From: Deuterostichococcus epilithicus
Lineage: Eukaryota > Chlorophyta > Trebouxiophyceae > Prasiolales > Stichococcaceae
Assembly (NCBI GenBank): GCA_033439295.1
Contig: JAVTLE010000023.1
Span: forward strand, 2,826,530-2,890,529
Reading direction: 5' to 3'
DNA length: 64,000 nt
Both the position numbers and the translations under genes were made by a program. This document shows, one piece after another, positions 1 to 13,800 of the stretch. How positions within the stretch are numbered: the stretch's first letter is position 1; every line of letters begins with the position of its first letter. The notes below the pieces were generated by a model. It searched no databases. It worked only from the letters and a program-made list of their open reading frames with translations, and was not told the origin of the DNA.

Positions 1-1830
1 TCCTGCTGACGGCGCACAGCGGCGGAGGCTGCGGCGGCAGTGGCAATGACGGCAGCGGCAGCGGCTTCTACGGCGCCATGCTGCGCAGCACATATGTCAA
101 CCAGGACGGCCGCTCCAGCAGCCTGACGGCGCCCAATGGCCCCTCTCAGCAGCAGGTGGAAGGACGTACTCAAATTGAGTTGCAACCTTAATGGGTGAAA
201 CCTTGCAACCCGCTGCCGGACCGCATGCGCGCCGCATGGCAGTGTTTGATGGCGCATTCTCAAGGCAGCATGCGCTGGACACACCCAGTCGCATCTAACA
301 CATTGCCGCATGTCTTCAGGTGCTGCTTGGGGCGCTACGCGTGGCAGAGGTGCAGCCGGCGGACATTGGCCACCTGGAGATGCATGGCACTGGCACTCCC
401 CTTGGTGCGCACCACTGCATTCACATCCCTTGTTGCACCGTGGCACCTTAGAAGCGTCCTGTGGCAGGAGACCATTGCAGCTCCTGGCGTAAGCGAGTGT
501 GAGGTTCGTCGCAAGCTGCATTGACATCGCAGTCTCTGCCCTCCATGACTCGCAATGTCCTGGATACGAACGAGACATGTCATCACCTCCATGTCGGTGC
601 AGCTACAGCCTTAGTAGTCCGTGGACGCATGATCAGGTTGAAATTGTCCGGCGCAGGGGATCCCATCGAAATGGGCGCTGCGCTGACGGTGCTGCGGGGC
701 GGCGCCGCCCCAGTTGCGCTGACTTCTGCCAAGTCGCGGCTGGGCCATGCTGAGCCCGCTGCCGGCGCCATCGGCATGCTGCAGGTGAGTGCAGTCGAGC
801 AGCTGTTGCAAACGATGATATAGAAGTTGTCAAGTCATGTCCACGGTGCCGTCTGGTGCTCATTATCTGCAGCAGCAGTTTTGTTGAGCTCATAAAATTT
901 GCAGTGCAATTGCTGCATGTGGGTCTGTCACCATTGCTGATGGGACATGCGCAGCAGTCCTGTCCATGGGCCGGAACCTCACCACGTGATGCCATGTCTC
1001 TACGATTTGGCTTGTGGGGTTGCACGGACCGGCCCAGCGAGCAGGTTCTAGTGAACCGTTGCTCTATGTACTCGAGAGCTACAGGACATGAGTCAGTTGG
1101 GGAGCAACCACGATGTCCAACCACTTCCCCATTTGTGCAGCTTCCTGATGCCAGCCGTGTTCTGTGAGACTGCAGGCAGCAAGCATGCTGGCAGCGGCGA
1201 GCAACCGGGCGCTGATGCACCTGAGTGCGGTCAACCCGCACGTCGTTGGTCTGCTGTCCGCTCGAGCCCAGGTCTGTGGCGGCATCCTGCGGACAGCCTG
1301 TGAAACACCGTCGGCCTGTGTTGCTTAGCACGTCTCAAACTGGCCCAGGACCTAGCGGCTGAACTGCGCCGATTGCCTCTGTCGCTGAAAGCCAATCATG
1401 TTGCAGCGAACGAGCGAGCAGGAGCAGATTCGCCTTTCAGACGGAGGCGATATCAATCGATCATGATGGTTACAAATTTCTTACAGGCGAAGGAGCAGCC
1501 GGTACACCTGGCGCGGCAGGACTGCGCAGGCGCGATGCCCGCTGCAGCGGCTGCTGGCGGCACACAGGCGCTCGCAAGCGCCAGCGCCTTCGCCTTCCAG
1601 GCAAGCAATGCGCACGCTGGTGACTCCAGTGTGTCTGTTCACCAGAGTGGACCTGGTGCATGCGGTGCAGCCTGTGTGCAGTGCATCCTCAGATGCCAAT
1701 GTTCCAGAGCACATACGACCAAGTACATGTATTTGGCACCCGCCTACCTGCTGTGTGACAAACTACGTATGTGATCCTCCTTGCCGCGTGCAGGGCACAA
1801 ACGCGCACGTCGTCCTGTGCCACACCGACC
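1..1830 (+). other. PKS KS1 domain (C-terminal part)
   Basis: Ketosynthase exons at about 1-157, 320-404 (active-site His in HGTGTPLG), 657-784 (DPIEMG and the second His in KSRLGHAEP), 1176-1271, 1487-1600 (SASAFAFQ) and from 1794 (GTNAHVVL). The N-terminal half with the active-site Cys lies upstream of the window. The last splice joins AFAFQ to GTNAHVVL across a GC-AG intron. Chain elongation domain of the first visible module. Confidence 0.9.
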
Positions 1831-4800
1831 CGGACGTATCAGCCGCACCACTGGCGCCCGCCGCGGGCGCCGCGTGGCAGCGCAAACGGCTGTGGTACGC
1901 TCCGGCGCCGCACGTGTTGCTGCAGGGCGCCCGTGTGGCCGGCCGCGGCGCAGCGCAGCTGCACACGCTGCTGAGTCGTGCCCACCTGGCGTACCTCTGG
2001 GACCACAAGGTGACTCTCATAACTGGTGCATAACTGGTGCACTGAACCTGTGACACCCCCTAGTCGCACGACATCCAGATGCGAGCAAGCCCGAGCTTGC
2101 ATTGCACTACGACGTCTGACGAGGGGAAGCTTTGCCTCGCCAACCACTCTGGCACAGCGGCTGGACACGCTCTTTTCTCGACGCACTTGCGCTCGCAATC
2201 CCGCAGGTGCAAGGCCAGGCGCTGCTGCCGGGCGCCGCCATGTTCGACATGGCGGCCTCTGCCGTCGGGACGCTGGCGCTGCCAGGCGGCCAGGCTGTGG
2301 AAGCAGCGCTGCTAGGCGTCTCAATCCCTGCGCCGCTGCCGCTCACAGCTGACGCCGCCACGCTACTGTCAGTCACGCTGGACGCGGCGACCGGCCGGCT
2401 TGCTGTGCAGTCTCAGACGGCGGCCGCTGCACATGCACGGACGCATGTGACGGCCTCGGCAGGCAGCAGTGCTGTTGTCGGAGCAGCCGGCAGCGGAAGG
2501 CTGGTGCTGGGCAACACAGCGGCAGCCGACAAACTGGCAGCTCTGCTACAGCTGAGCAACTCAGGCAGCCGGCGCGCCAACGGCACTGCAATTGCTGACG
2601 TGCAGCGGCTGACGAACGGCCAGGCGGCACAGTACAATGTGCACCCGGCAGTACTCGACAGCGTCACACAGGTTCGTTGGAGAGTCTTCGACAGCGTTTG
2701 TGGCTGTACGCTCAGCCTTTCCAGCAGTCAATTGTCATTGCGGCAGGTACCAATCTTCCCACTGCTGGTGAGTCGGCAACACTCGTCGTCATCAAAGCCT
2801 TCTTGACAGCTCAAAACATTCGCTTCGTTTTTCTGTCTGCAGATCGGTGCTGCCTACCTCCCGACGACCAAGGAGCAGCTGGCAGCCGCGGCCACTACAC
2901 GGGTGCCCGTTGGGCTGTCAGCCTACCGCCCCAGCGTCAGCGGCGGCACCAGCAACGCGCAGAGCGCCGAGCGGGTGTCACACGGCACCAGTCACATCCC
3001 AGCACTGCTGGCGGACAACTCCGTCAGCACCGGCTTTGCGCTGACTTCTCCCGCCGGCGTCTCAGTGTTCAGCCTTGCAGACCTTCAGCTGCGACCGGTG
3101 CAACTGGGGCAGAGGCAGGCAGTGCCCACCGCCGCTGCTGCCGCCACCGCCAAAGACGCGGCGGCCTCCTTGCAGATGCTGTACACGCTGGAGTGGGCGG
3201 CGTCAGAGGCCGCAGTGGCAGGCGTGGCGGGCGAGCGGCAGCTGCCGCTCGCTGCTGCTGCCGGCACCTGGCAGCTGGCTGCCAACAGCAGTTTGCAGCA
3301 AGCTCAGCGAGCCCCGAGGACAGCAGACTCTGCGGGCGCAGCCATCGAGCAGTTGCGCAGTATCCAGGTCGCGGCTGCGGCATCGGGCTCAGGAGCGCAG
3401 CGGGCGTTGCTGCACAGCCGCGGCCAGCCAGAGGATGCCCAGCGGCGACCCACGGGGCTCGGGTGGTCCTGCGCCGCTGGCCGGGCGCTGCTGCGCGTGG
3501 CGGCGCAGGAGGTGGCAAGCGTCGCCTGGACCGCCGTGTCAGTCGATGAGCTGAGCCGCGAGACGCAGCAGGCGGCGGCAGTGCCGGCGGCGGCGGATGC
3601 CTTCGGCGTCGCCCGCACCGCCGGCCTGTGGCTGGTGCCCCGCCTGGCAGCGGCGACCACCGTAGCCAGCAGCGCCTCTGCCTGTGGCGGGCAAGGCACC
3701 CATGTGTCCACACTCGGCGGCGTCGGCAGCAGGACGATGTTCACCGGCACGGTGCTGGTCACCGGAGGCCTTGGCGACATCGGCTTCCTCGTGGCCTTGT
3801 GGCTGGCGCGCGGCGCCGGCAGCGGCGCTAGGATCGTGCTGCTGAGCCGCAGCGGCGGCGCCGCCAAGCTGGCCGCAGCGCTTCGAGATGTGCGCTGCAT
3901 TGTCAGCGCGGCGCGGTGCGATGTGGGCAGCGCCGCTGAGGTGGCGGCCCTGGTCGCGAGGCTGCGCGCTGAGGGCATGCCACCGCTCTGCGGCGTCGTG
4001 CATGCTGGCGGCGTCGTCAAGGTGCAGGCGTTGATGTCCCTTCTCCGTACCTGTCGTGCCGAAGCTGCTGCCTGTCCCCAATGCTGCAAGGAGCACCACG
4101 ACCCCCGAGGAGCGCTTGCAGGTGGAGGGCATAGCAGCAATGTCAGTGATTGGCAGTGGTCGTATCAGCAGGGCTGAGCACTGACGGCTCTCAAATCTGC
4201 AGGACGGGCCGCTGTCGGCGCAGCGGCCGGGCTCCATGCGCGCTGCCTGGGCGCCGAAGGCCGCCGGCGCCGCGGCGCGGCACGCCGCCGCCGCCGCATC
4301 CCCCCTCGCCTCCACCGTCCACTTTTCGTCGCTGTCGTCGCTGCTCGGCACCGCCGGCCAGGCCAACTACGCCGCCGCAAACGCGGCACTGGACGAGCTG
4401 GCCGCGGCGCAGCAGTCGGCGGGACTCACTGCAGTCAGCGTGGCATGGGGTCCCTGGGCCATCGGCATGGCGATGGCTGACCCCAGGATTGCGTCCCGCT
4501 TCCGCCGCGCCGGCATGGGCCTCATCACACCGACTGCTGGCCTGTTGGCCCTGGGCCAGGCACTGGAGGCCGCGGCCCCGACAGCCGTGGCCGCCCTCGT
4601 CGACTGGGGAGCGCTGTTTGCCGCCAGCGCCGCGGCGGCCGCGGCGCCCATCTTCGCCGCCATGAAGCCCGCTCTTGCTGCTGCGCCGCCGGCTGCAGCG
4701 GCTCAGCCGGCATTCGCACAGCTAGCAGGCTTTGGCACAGTTCCATTGGCCGTCGCAGCGCCCGCGGCGCCCACCGTCAGTGAGGCAGCCGCCATGGCCC

Positions 4801-7800
4801 AGATTGCGAGCCTGGTGCGGGAGCTGCTCGGCTTTGACGTCGCCGCGGGCCAGCCGCTGATGGAAGCGGGTTTGGACTCGTTGTCGGCGGTGGAGCTGCG
4901 CAACAGCCTGGAAGCGGCCTTCAGCCTGGATCTGCCGGCGACGCTCATGTTCGACTACCCGTCAATCGGCGCACTGGCGGGCTTCATCGCCGCCAAGGCG
5001 GCGGCGCAGCACGGCGAGCAGGCTGCGGCGGCGCCGGGCGCCGTTCACTCAGTCAACGCTCAGGTGGGCGGCGGCGCAGTGTCGGACGTTGCGGCGAGCT
5101 TGCAGTCCCTGGTAGACGAGATGCTAGGGTCCCACGTGCCGCCCGACGCGCCGCTAATGGAGGCCGGCCTCGACTCCCTGTCGGCCGTGGAGCTGCGCAA
5201 CACCCTGGCAGAGACGTATACACTGGACCTGCCGGTCACCCTCATGTTCGACTACCCGTCCATCGCCGCGCTCGCTGGCTTCATCGCCGGGCGCGCCGGC
5301 GGCGCTGGCAGCGGAGCCGCTGCGGCCGCTTCTGTGGACAGCGCCTTCCTCCACAGCCAGCGCGCCTTTGCCTCCGCCGGCATGGCTGGCACGGAACTGC
5401 CGCCGTCGCAGCGCACCACGGAAGTCATAGGCATGGCGGCAAAGTACCCCGGCGGCGCCGACGGCCCCGCGGGCTTCTGGGCGGGGATGCTGGAGTCCCG
5501 AGACCTGCAGAAGCGGGTCCCCCTGGAGCGGTGGGACTGGGACCCTCTGTATGTGCCCGAAGTCACGCCTGGCGCCATGGCCATCAATGCGCCCTTTGCC
5601 GCCTTCTGCGAGAACGTGGACGCCTTTGACACGGCGCTTTTCAGCCTGTCGGCGGCGGAGGCCGTCACCGTCGACCCGCAGCAGCGCATGCTCATGGAGC
5701 AGGCCGCACTGGCGCTGCGGCAGGCGGCGCCCGGCATGGCGGAGGCCGCCGGTGCCGGCAGCGGTGGCGCCGGCGCCGGCAGACTCAGCNCCGCNGCGGC
5801 GGCGGCCGTCACGGGCGTCTATGTCGGCTGCATGAACCACGAGTGGCTGAACGTCATGGTGACGCACGGCGTGAAGCTCGCTCCGCGCGCCTTCGTCGGC
5901 AACGGCGCCGCCTACATGGTTGGCCGCCTGTCCTACGCCTTCGGCCTGACGGGCCCCTGCGTGTCCACCGACACCGCCTGCTCCTCCTCCCTGGTCGCCA
6001 CCCACCTGGCGCACAAGGGTGCGTCGCTGCTCCAAAAGGCCCATATCCCTCGAGGTCGCATGGAGACATTCGGAGGAGTGTTCTAACGCTGAGCTTCCCG
6101 CCAGCCTTTGCAGCGCCCTCCAGAATGCCGTCGACTGCCCACGACATTCAAGCATGCAAGAAGGTGAGATGGCCATAGTTCTTCAAGCATCAAAGACTCC
6201 TGAGAGTGCGTCAATCGACTGCAGGCCTGCTGGAGCGCGAGTCAAACTCAGCGGTTGCGGGCGGCATCAATGTCATGCTGTCCGCAGAGACGACGGCCAG
6301 CATCTGCCAGCTGCAGGCACTGTCCATCATCGGCCGCTGCCGCACCTTTGACGCCAGGCAAGCGTCTCAGCAGCCAACATTTTGCCCCTTCCAGGTTTTG
6401 CGATGTTCAGCGTGGTGACAGCTGAGCAGGCCCTGAGGGTGTGCTCTCGACTCGGATGTGTGTGTGTCACATTCACGAGGCACCCTGCCTGGAAGGACAT
6501 GGCTCAAGCTGACCGAATGATATTGATCTGCGCACTACAGCGGCGATGGCTACGGGCGAGGCGAGGGTTTTGCCGCCCTCGTGCTGCGGCGCTCGGCGCT
6601 TTCCGCCTCTGGTATCCCTGGCGCCGCGAGCGCCGCCATGGTGGTGCTTCGTGGCAGCGCCGTCAACCAGGACGGTCGCTCCAGCGGCCTGACGGCGCCA
6701 AATGGCCCCTCCCAGGCGGCCCTCATCAGGTGTGGTGGTCGCGCAAAGTGGAGATGCCGATGAAACACTACATCAGATGAGCACAGTGGGCCTGGCAATG
6801 CATCCTGAAAGTGCTTCGTTGAAATTCTTGAGGGACCCAATGATCCACAAGGGAACACATTCCCAACTGATCGACCCTTGCGACGCACACCACCGCTTGA
6901 CTCCTGAGTGTATTCCAAGCACGCCCGGGTGTCCTGGCATGCACAGCATTGCCAGCGGCTTCCTGTGTCGGTGCTCGGCCCTCTCGTCTGGGCGGCATGG
7001 TCTCAAGGTGGTCGCATGACCTTTGGCTGTGCATGCCAGGACATCACTGTCCAATGCAATTGCAATCACTGTCCAACGCAGATTGTTGCCTGCGACGAGT
7101 CAGACATGACTTAACCATCAGCGGCAGATGTACAATCGTGAATGGCACTGTCACACAGGGCTGCGATGGCCTCAGCCGCCATGCAGCCGGGCGACGTAGC
7201 GGCGATCTCTGTGCACGGCACTGGCACGCCGCTGGGCGACCCCATCGAGGTGGGAGCCCTGGGGCAGGGCCTAAGAAGTGGTGGCGGCGGTGGCGGCGGT
7301 GGCGGCGCGAAGCTGGCGGCGCGGCCGCTGATGCTGCTGTCCAACAAGGCGTGCTATGGGCACACCGAGGGCACAGCTGGAATCTCAGGTGAGGCGCCCA
7401 TACTTCATACCAAGTCTGATGGTGTCCTTGCCGCAATTGGCTTGTGCGTGACCACTTATTGGCACGACGAGGGCTGCCCCAACGTCCAGCCTTGCACGAG
7501 CACCCTGCAACCGCACGCGTGTCACTGCTTGCCTGCCGAGTGCCGGTGGCTGCAACCTGCAGGCCTGCTGCTGGCGGCGGGCGCGCTGCAGGCAGACGCC
7601 GGCGTCCCCGTCATGCACCTGCGGGGCATGAACCCCTACGTGACGGCGGCCCTGGAGGACTGGGGGAAGTCGTCGCGCCTGCAGCCGCGCATCCCGCTGC
7701 AGCCCGCCGGCGGCCAGACCGGCCTGTCGCAGACTGCTGCCGCCGGCGGCGGCGCCGTTGGAACGAGCTCCTTTGGCATGAGCGGCGTCAATGCGCACGC

Positions 7801-10800
7801 ACTGCTAGGCCGCCCGCTTGGCGGACTCAGCCCTGGACCAGGATCATGGCAGGTGATGCTTCTTCATACACAAGGACAGCTGGAAAACCACAACTGGAAA
7901 TGGTCAGAGGCCGTGCCGGCACGGGCCGGCTCAACAGCAGCTGCTGCAAGCTGCTGTTGGGTGGCTCCGGCGGACTCGGCCTCGATTTCTAAGGCCAATT
8001 GCAGGCTTCGTCATTTTGCTGTCTGGCCTGTAATTACATGATTAAGAATCTTAACATGCCAGAACGGCGCGGAGCAGTCTGACGCATCCGCTGTCACACG
8101 AGTCAACTCCTGCATGACTAGTGATCTCGGGAACGATTCCGAGGCCATATATCTGCATCAGGCGATTCCCTTCGAGCGGGCGCGCTTCTGGAGCCAGCTG
8201 GCGCCGCACGCGCTGCTGCAGCACACCAGCGGCGCCGCCAGCGGCGAGCTGCTGGTGCAGGCCGCTCTGGGACGTGCCGATCTCTCATACCTTCTCGATC
8301 ACCGGGTGCGCAACGGGGGTTTGAGGTCTTCATTCTGGAGGATCTGTGTGCCCACGGCTACATCTGACCAGGCTACGTCTAACCCTTCGAACCACTCTCG
8401 AGCACTGCTGACTACAGGGTCGTGCTGTCGTTTGAATGACGCTGCATCTGGAAGCGGAGTAAGCTGACAGCCAATTTAATCTCCAGAATGCCGAGCTCGT
8501 CAGTGTATGCCGGGCTGCAGGTGTCTGGCCAGGCGCTGCTGCCGGCAGCAGCCATGTTCGAGGCGGCGACCGCCGCTGTGGCGCACCTCGGCGCAGCTTC
8601 CGCTGAAACCGCCTTCCGCAGCATCCTGGCGGCGCTGTCCATCGCATCGCCGCTGGCGCTGTCGGCCCGCGGCGAGGCTCTGCTGGAGCTCAGCATCAGC
8701 CCCGCCGCCGGCAGCCTGGCTGCATACTCCATCAAAGTGGTGTCTGCCGACAGGCAGCTGCACCTGCGCGCCAGCGCGGCACAGTGCGCGCCCCAGAGCG
8801 TCGGAGCCGCACCTGCGGCTGTACTGGAAGCCGCGGCTGCAGCTGCATCCCGGCAGCCGCAGCGGCGCGGCAGCGGCTGGGCGGCCGTTGCGCTGCGAGA
8901 AGCAGTCGCAGCCTTGGGCCGTTTTGCCGGCGGCACGCTCGCGGCTCTCGAAACGAGCCAGGAGCAGCCGGGCGGCGGCTACCACTGCCATCCGGCGGTG
9001 GCCGACGGCTGCATGCAGACTGGCGTGCTGTTAACCGCTGCGCCGACGCCAGCTGGCGACTCGCAAGGCGCCGCCGTTGCCGCCGCCACAGGGCGTGTCC
9101 CGGTGGCAGTGGCGGCATACGCCGCCGCACAGCAGCCGCCAGGGGCCACCAAGTGGGCCGGCATGGGCGCGGCAGCGCTGCAGCCCAACGGCGCCGCGCT
9201 GTCAGACTACACCCTGGCGGCGGGCGGCCCCGTGCCCCCCGCNGCCGCAGCCGCCGAAATGGCGCTGAGCCAGCTGCTGGCAAAGCCGGTCAGCGGCGCA
9301 GGCGCCACGGCGCAAGGCGCAGCGGCTGCCGCCCCCCAAGACATGGTGTACGCGGTCGAGTGGCGCGTATTTGGTGTTGGCCTTGGGGAGGGCTCGCTGT
9401 CCACGCCATTCAAGGCGAGGATGCCAGCCGCAGAGCTGGCCATTGCACGGCCGCATGCGCGGCGCCGGCGCCTGCTGCCGCCAGTGTCGCGCCAACTGCT
9501 GGCATCTGGCGTCTGCACGGTGGCTGGCTCTGGCAGCATGGTGGAAGCGGCGCTGGCGATGCGGCTCAGCGGCGGCGTGCTGGCGCTTCTGCAGAGCACA
9601 CTGGCCGCACTGCCAGCCGCGGGCGAGCGGCTGCAGCTGAACCTGCGCGGCACCGCCGGCGCCATCGCCGGTGATCCTGGCGCCGCAGCCTCGGGACTCG
9701 CCATCGCAGGCGCTGCCGCCATACTGAAGGTGCTCCCGCTTCATTGCCGAAGCTGTGTGCAGTCCATCATCTCGGTGAACCAGTGAGGCACGATGGTGGA
9801 TGCTCTGACATATGGCAGAAGCAATCATGCATGTAGCTAACTCCACTTCATTCCCGCTGTCGATACAGGTTGCTGCTGCGGAGCAGCAGTCGCTGCGCTG
9901 GGAGGCGTATGCTGCCAGCTCTTCGAATGCCGTGCAGTGGCACGAGGCCGACAAAGACGCTGCAGAGGCTGACACCTTTGGCGCGGCGCTGCACGGCAAC
10001 GCCAGCTGGCGGCCGCAGATGACGCCACAGTCGGCCGCTGCCAGCGCGCCGCCACTTGCGGCAGGCGGCCTCTCTGGCAGCGTGCTCATCACAGGTGTTT
10101 ATTAAGCACGGATCTCCGGGAACGTACATAGATGCTGGCAACTGGCTGCTGCGTGTTTGCTTCTGCTGCCACTGCTGCAAGGATTGTGTCATATTTGTTT
10201 CGGCCGCTCAAAATGTCTGACACCAGGCTCGCCTATCCTGCCTGCAGGTGGCCTCGGCAGCCTCGGGACGCTGGTGGCCCACTGGGCCGCAGCCAACCCG
10301 GCAGTGCACGTGTGGCTGCTGTCTCGCAGCGCTCATGGGTCGCGCGGGAAGACCAGTGGCATGCCTGCCACCTCAGCGGCGCAGGTGAACTCATCATCGC
10401 CATGAATGTTTTATAATGTCCTGTCACAGTGCAGCATCGCGAAGTGATGCATCACGAAGTGATCGTACACCCTGCTCTGGAAGATGGGGCACCGCACACC
10501 AACGCATGAGGCCTCAAGGAATTCATCACATGGACGCCGGCCGAAACGCGGCTCTGTGCGCAGGTCACAGTGGTGCAGTGCAACGTCTGCTGCGCCACGG
10601 ATGTGGCAGCGCTGATGGACACCATCGCTGCCGCCAGGGCAGGCCCTGTGCGTGCCGTCATGCACATCGGCGGTATGCTTCAGGACGCGACCCTGCCTGG
10701 GCAGACGGCAAAGTCGCTGCGGGCTGTGTTCGCCCCCAAGGTCCAGGTGGGCATTTCTTCCGCTGTATGTGCATCGCAGCCCTTAACCCTTCTGATTTCA

Positions 10801-13800
10801 GCATGAAAGCGTTTGGTCATCATGCTGCTGGATATGCAGGCTGCGCAGTTGACACCCAGTCGCGACTCATTGCTAAATCGAGCGCTGATCGTTCTGGTCT
10901 GCCGTGCAGGGCTTGGTCTCTCTCATGGCGGCGGCCAACGCCGCGCCGCTGTCCTCTGTCGCGCTGTTCTCGTCGACCTCGGCCCTGCTCGGTCCCGCCG
11001 GCCAGGCCAACTACGCCGCCGCAAATGCAGCGCTGGGCGCTTGGGCGGACCAGCGGCACGCTGCTGGCGTCGCGGCGACGTCGATCATGTGGGGCGCCTG
11101 GGCTGGCGGCATGGCCGCTGCAGAAAAGGTGAGCAGGATGCAGTATGCAGGGCGTGCGTAAGGGAAACCGACCAGACCAGGACGCATCATACGAAACATT
11201 TTATAATAAAATGCATGAGACACCATTGTTTAGCCTTGGGGTGGGCTTGCGGTGGGCTCACTGAAGACAATCGTGCTCCCCTGTAGCCAGCGCGGTGCCA
11301 CAAAGTGCTCAAGGTGACTGCCGCTCGCAGGAAACACTCGCCCGGCTCAAGCGGCTGGGCATGGTGGCCATTCCGCCGGCGGCTGGCCTGGACGCCCTCG
11401 CCCGCATCATCAGTGGCGACCACCAGCAGTCACAGGTGCAGGACTATATGCCAGCTGTTGCCGATGCACGTGCAAATATTTCTTGTTGCAGGCTTGCAGT
11501 CACATGGCAAGTTATGCGGCAGCTTCGTAGAAGACAGGACAGCCTGCTGCAGCAGATCCTGCTTGGCTGGCTGATTTGCCTGACCCAAGCAGCCGCACAC
11601 CGCATCATTTGCAAAATGACGCCAAAAAAAATCAAGACTCACTGATGCTGGCCTCAATCTCACCAGTCTCGTCAGCTGACTAAAGCTTTGCCGACCACCT
11701 TCCAGGTGGTGGCCAATATTTTCCAGTGGCCCAAGCTCCAGGCATCAGTGGAGCGCTCCTTCATGTTCCAGGAGTTTGCACAACCCCGGCCAGGTTCACA
11801 ACATGTCCCTTTGTGACTGCATCGGCTGTTCAAAACGGCTGTTGCCTGTGCGTGCGCTTGCGTCAGTGACTGCACATGCGGGTGATCTGCGCCATGTTGC
11901 TCACGGTGCAGATCATCATGCACCTTGTGGCCAGTGACGCAAGAAATGCCAAGAGTACTCAGACCACGACCTGACTTCATCGCTTCATCGTGCCTCTAAG
12001 AACAGTAGTCATCCTGTTGCTGTTGAGATGCGTTTCCTGAGCACCCACATCGTCTCCACCCGCAGCGCCAGAAGCTGTTCCAATGCGGGCGGCGGCGCCG
12101 GCGCAGCGCCGCCTGACCGCCTTTGCGCGCAAGCACTCTGTGGCGCGCGGCACCACGGTCGCGGCCCTGGCAGCGGCGGCAACGACGGCGGTGGGGTCAG
12201 TCGCAGCGTCGCAGTCGCTGCTGGCGGACGTGCAGGCAGTTGTGGAGACTGCGCTGGGCGCCAAGGCGGCGCCGACGCAGCCGCTCATGGAGGCCGGCAT
12301 GGACTCACTGGGTGCGCATCATCTATCGTGGCAGCCGCAGAGCCCTGACAGCCTTCAGGGTGCCATTCAGCTATGGGCTCTCGTTTTGGAGCCTGCACAT
12401 CTCAGTAGGGGCGGTGCAGATTCAGCGGCCCGAGTGGCCTGCCGGCAACCTACCATGCTTTCTTGCTGCTGAAAGCCCGGAGTCAAACCTCTGCTTGCAG
12501 AGTCTGTCGCCTGACCAGATGTACCACCTGGGAACTGCAGGCGCAGTTGACCTGCGCAATGCCCTAGCGAGCCGCTTTGGGGTGGAGCTGCCGGCGACAG
12601 TGGTGTACGACCACCCGACCACGGCCGCGCTAGCGGCCCACATCGCCAAACTGCTCGCTGCGCAGCAGCCGCAGCATGCGGCAGGGAGCTTGACTGCCGG
12701 CGCAGGAGTGGCTGAGGCAGTGGAGGAGATCGTGCCGAGGCAGCTTGCAGCGGGCGGCGGGCGGCGGGACAGCCGCTACACCTCCGACATCGTGGGCGTC
12801 GCGTGCCGCTACCCTGGCAACGTCACAGGTGTGAGCAATCGAGAGGACGAGCAGCCCCGTCAGCAATTGGGAACCCTCCCTCCGGGTTTCGAGGGTCACA
12901 CGTCGATTAGACTGGTCAGGCGGTTCTGCTCAATCACATTGCAAGCTTTGGAACTGCGTGTTTTCCTCAACGCAGTTCGTGGATCCTGCAGCTTTGGTGT
13001 GGCTGGCTCCCGTGTGTGATCTGCATTGTGACCATCTGTTGTTTGTGCCTGCAGGCCTCGACGGCCTTCACGCCGCCGCCAGCTTCGGCACTGACCCGCA
13101 GCAGGCGGTGCCGCTGGACCGCTGGGATGTGGACGCCTGGTGCGTGCACCTGCACATATTGCCGATTCAGCCGCACTCCATCCCACGTCTCGATGCGGGT
13201 GTCACGCACAGGCAGCACTTGAAGTTCTGGGTGCTGCCTGGACGAAGAGCTCCGTTGAGTTGCAGATCGCAGAACCGCTTGCATTGCCTGCGGTCCTTCA
13301 GCGGCAGTCAGCTATCCGGTCTCTGTGTTACTCGGTGCACCTGAAGCACTCGTAGCACACGACCGTTCAAGACTTGTCTGCTGTGCTACCGGAAGGTACT
13401 CGCCGGAGATGCCGCCGTCCAAGATGACAGCCTACGTGCGCTTTGGCGCCTTCTGCGGCGGCGTGGACGCCTTTGATGCTTCCGCCTTCCGAGTGCCCAA
13501 GTCGGAAGCCGTCACGCTGGACCCGCAGCACCGGCTGCTGCTAGAGGCGACGTCCTTGGCGCTGCTGGACGGAGGCGTCAGCGGCGCGGCGCAGACCACA
13601 GGTGCTTCCCCGCATGCTGCGCATGTGGCTGGCACACCAGGTGTTGCGGATCACACAACAGTGAAGGCCGCGGTCTCACCCTAGGGTCATGAGGATCTGC
13701 CTTGCCAGTTTGTTGGCACAATGGGCTGGACATACTGCTGGCCTGGGGGATCAACAGACCCTCTGAAATGCAGCACGGATGTGCCCACTGTGCTGGCACA

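Noticed and set aside
3304-4366. Long minus-strand open frames opposite PKS exons (also 21167-22243, 5154-6176, 9202-10092)
   Set aside because: High-GC shadows of real plus-strand exons with no family motifs of their own.
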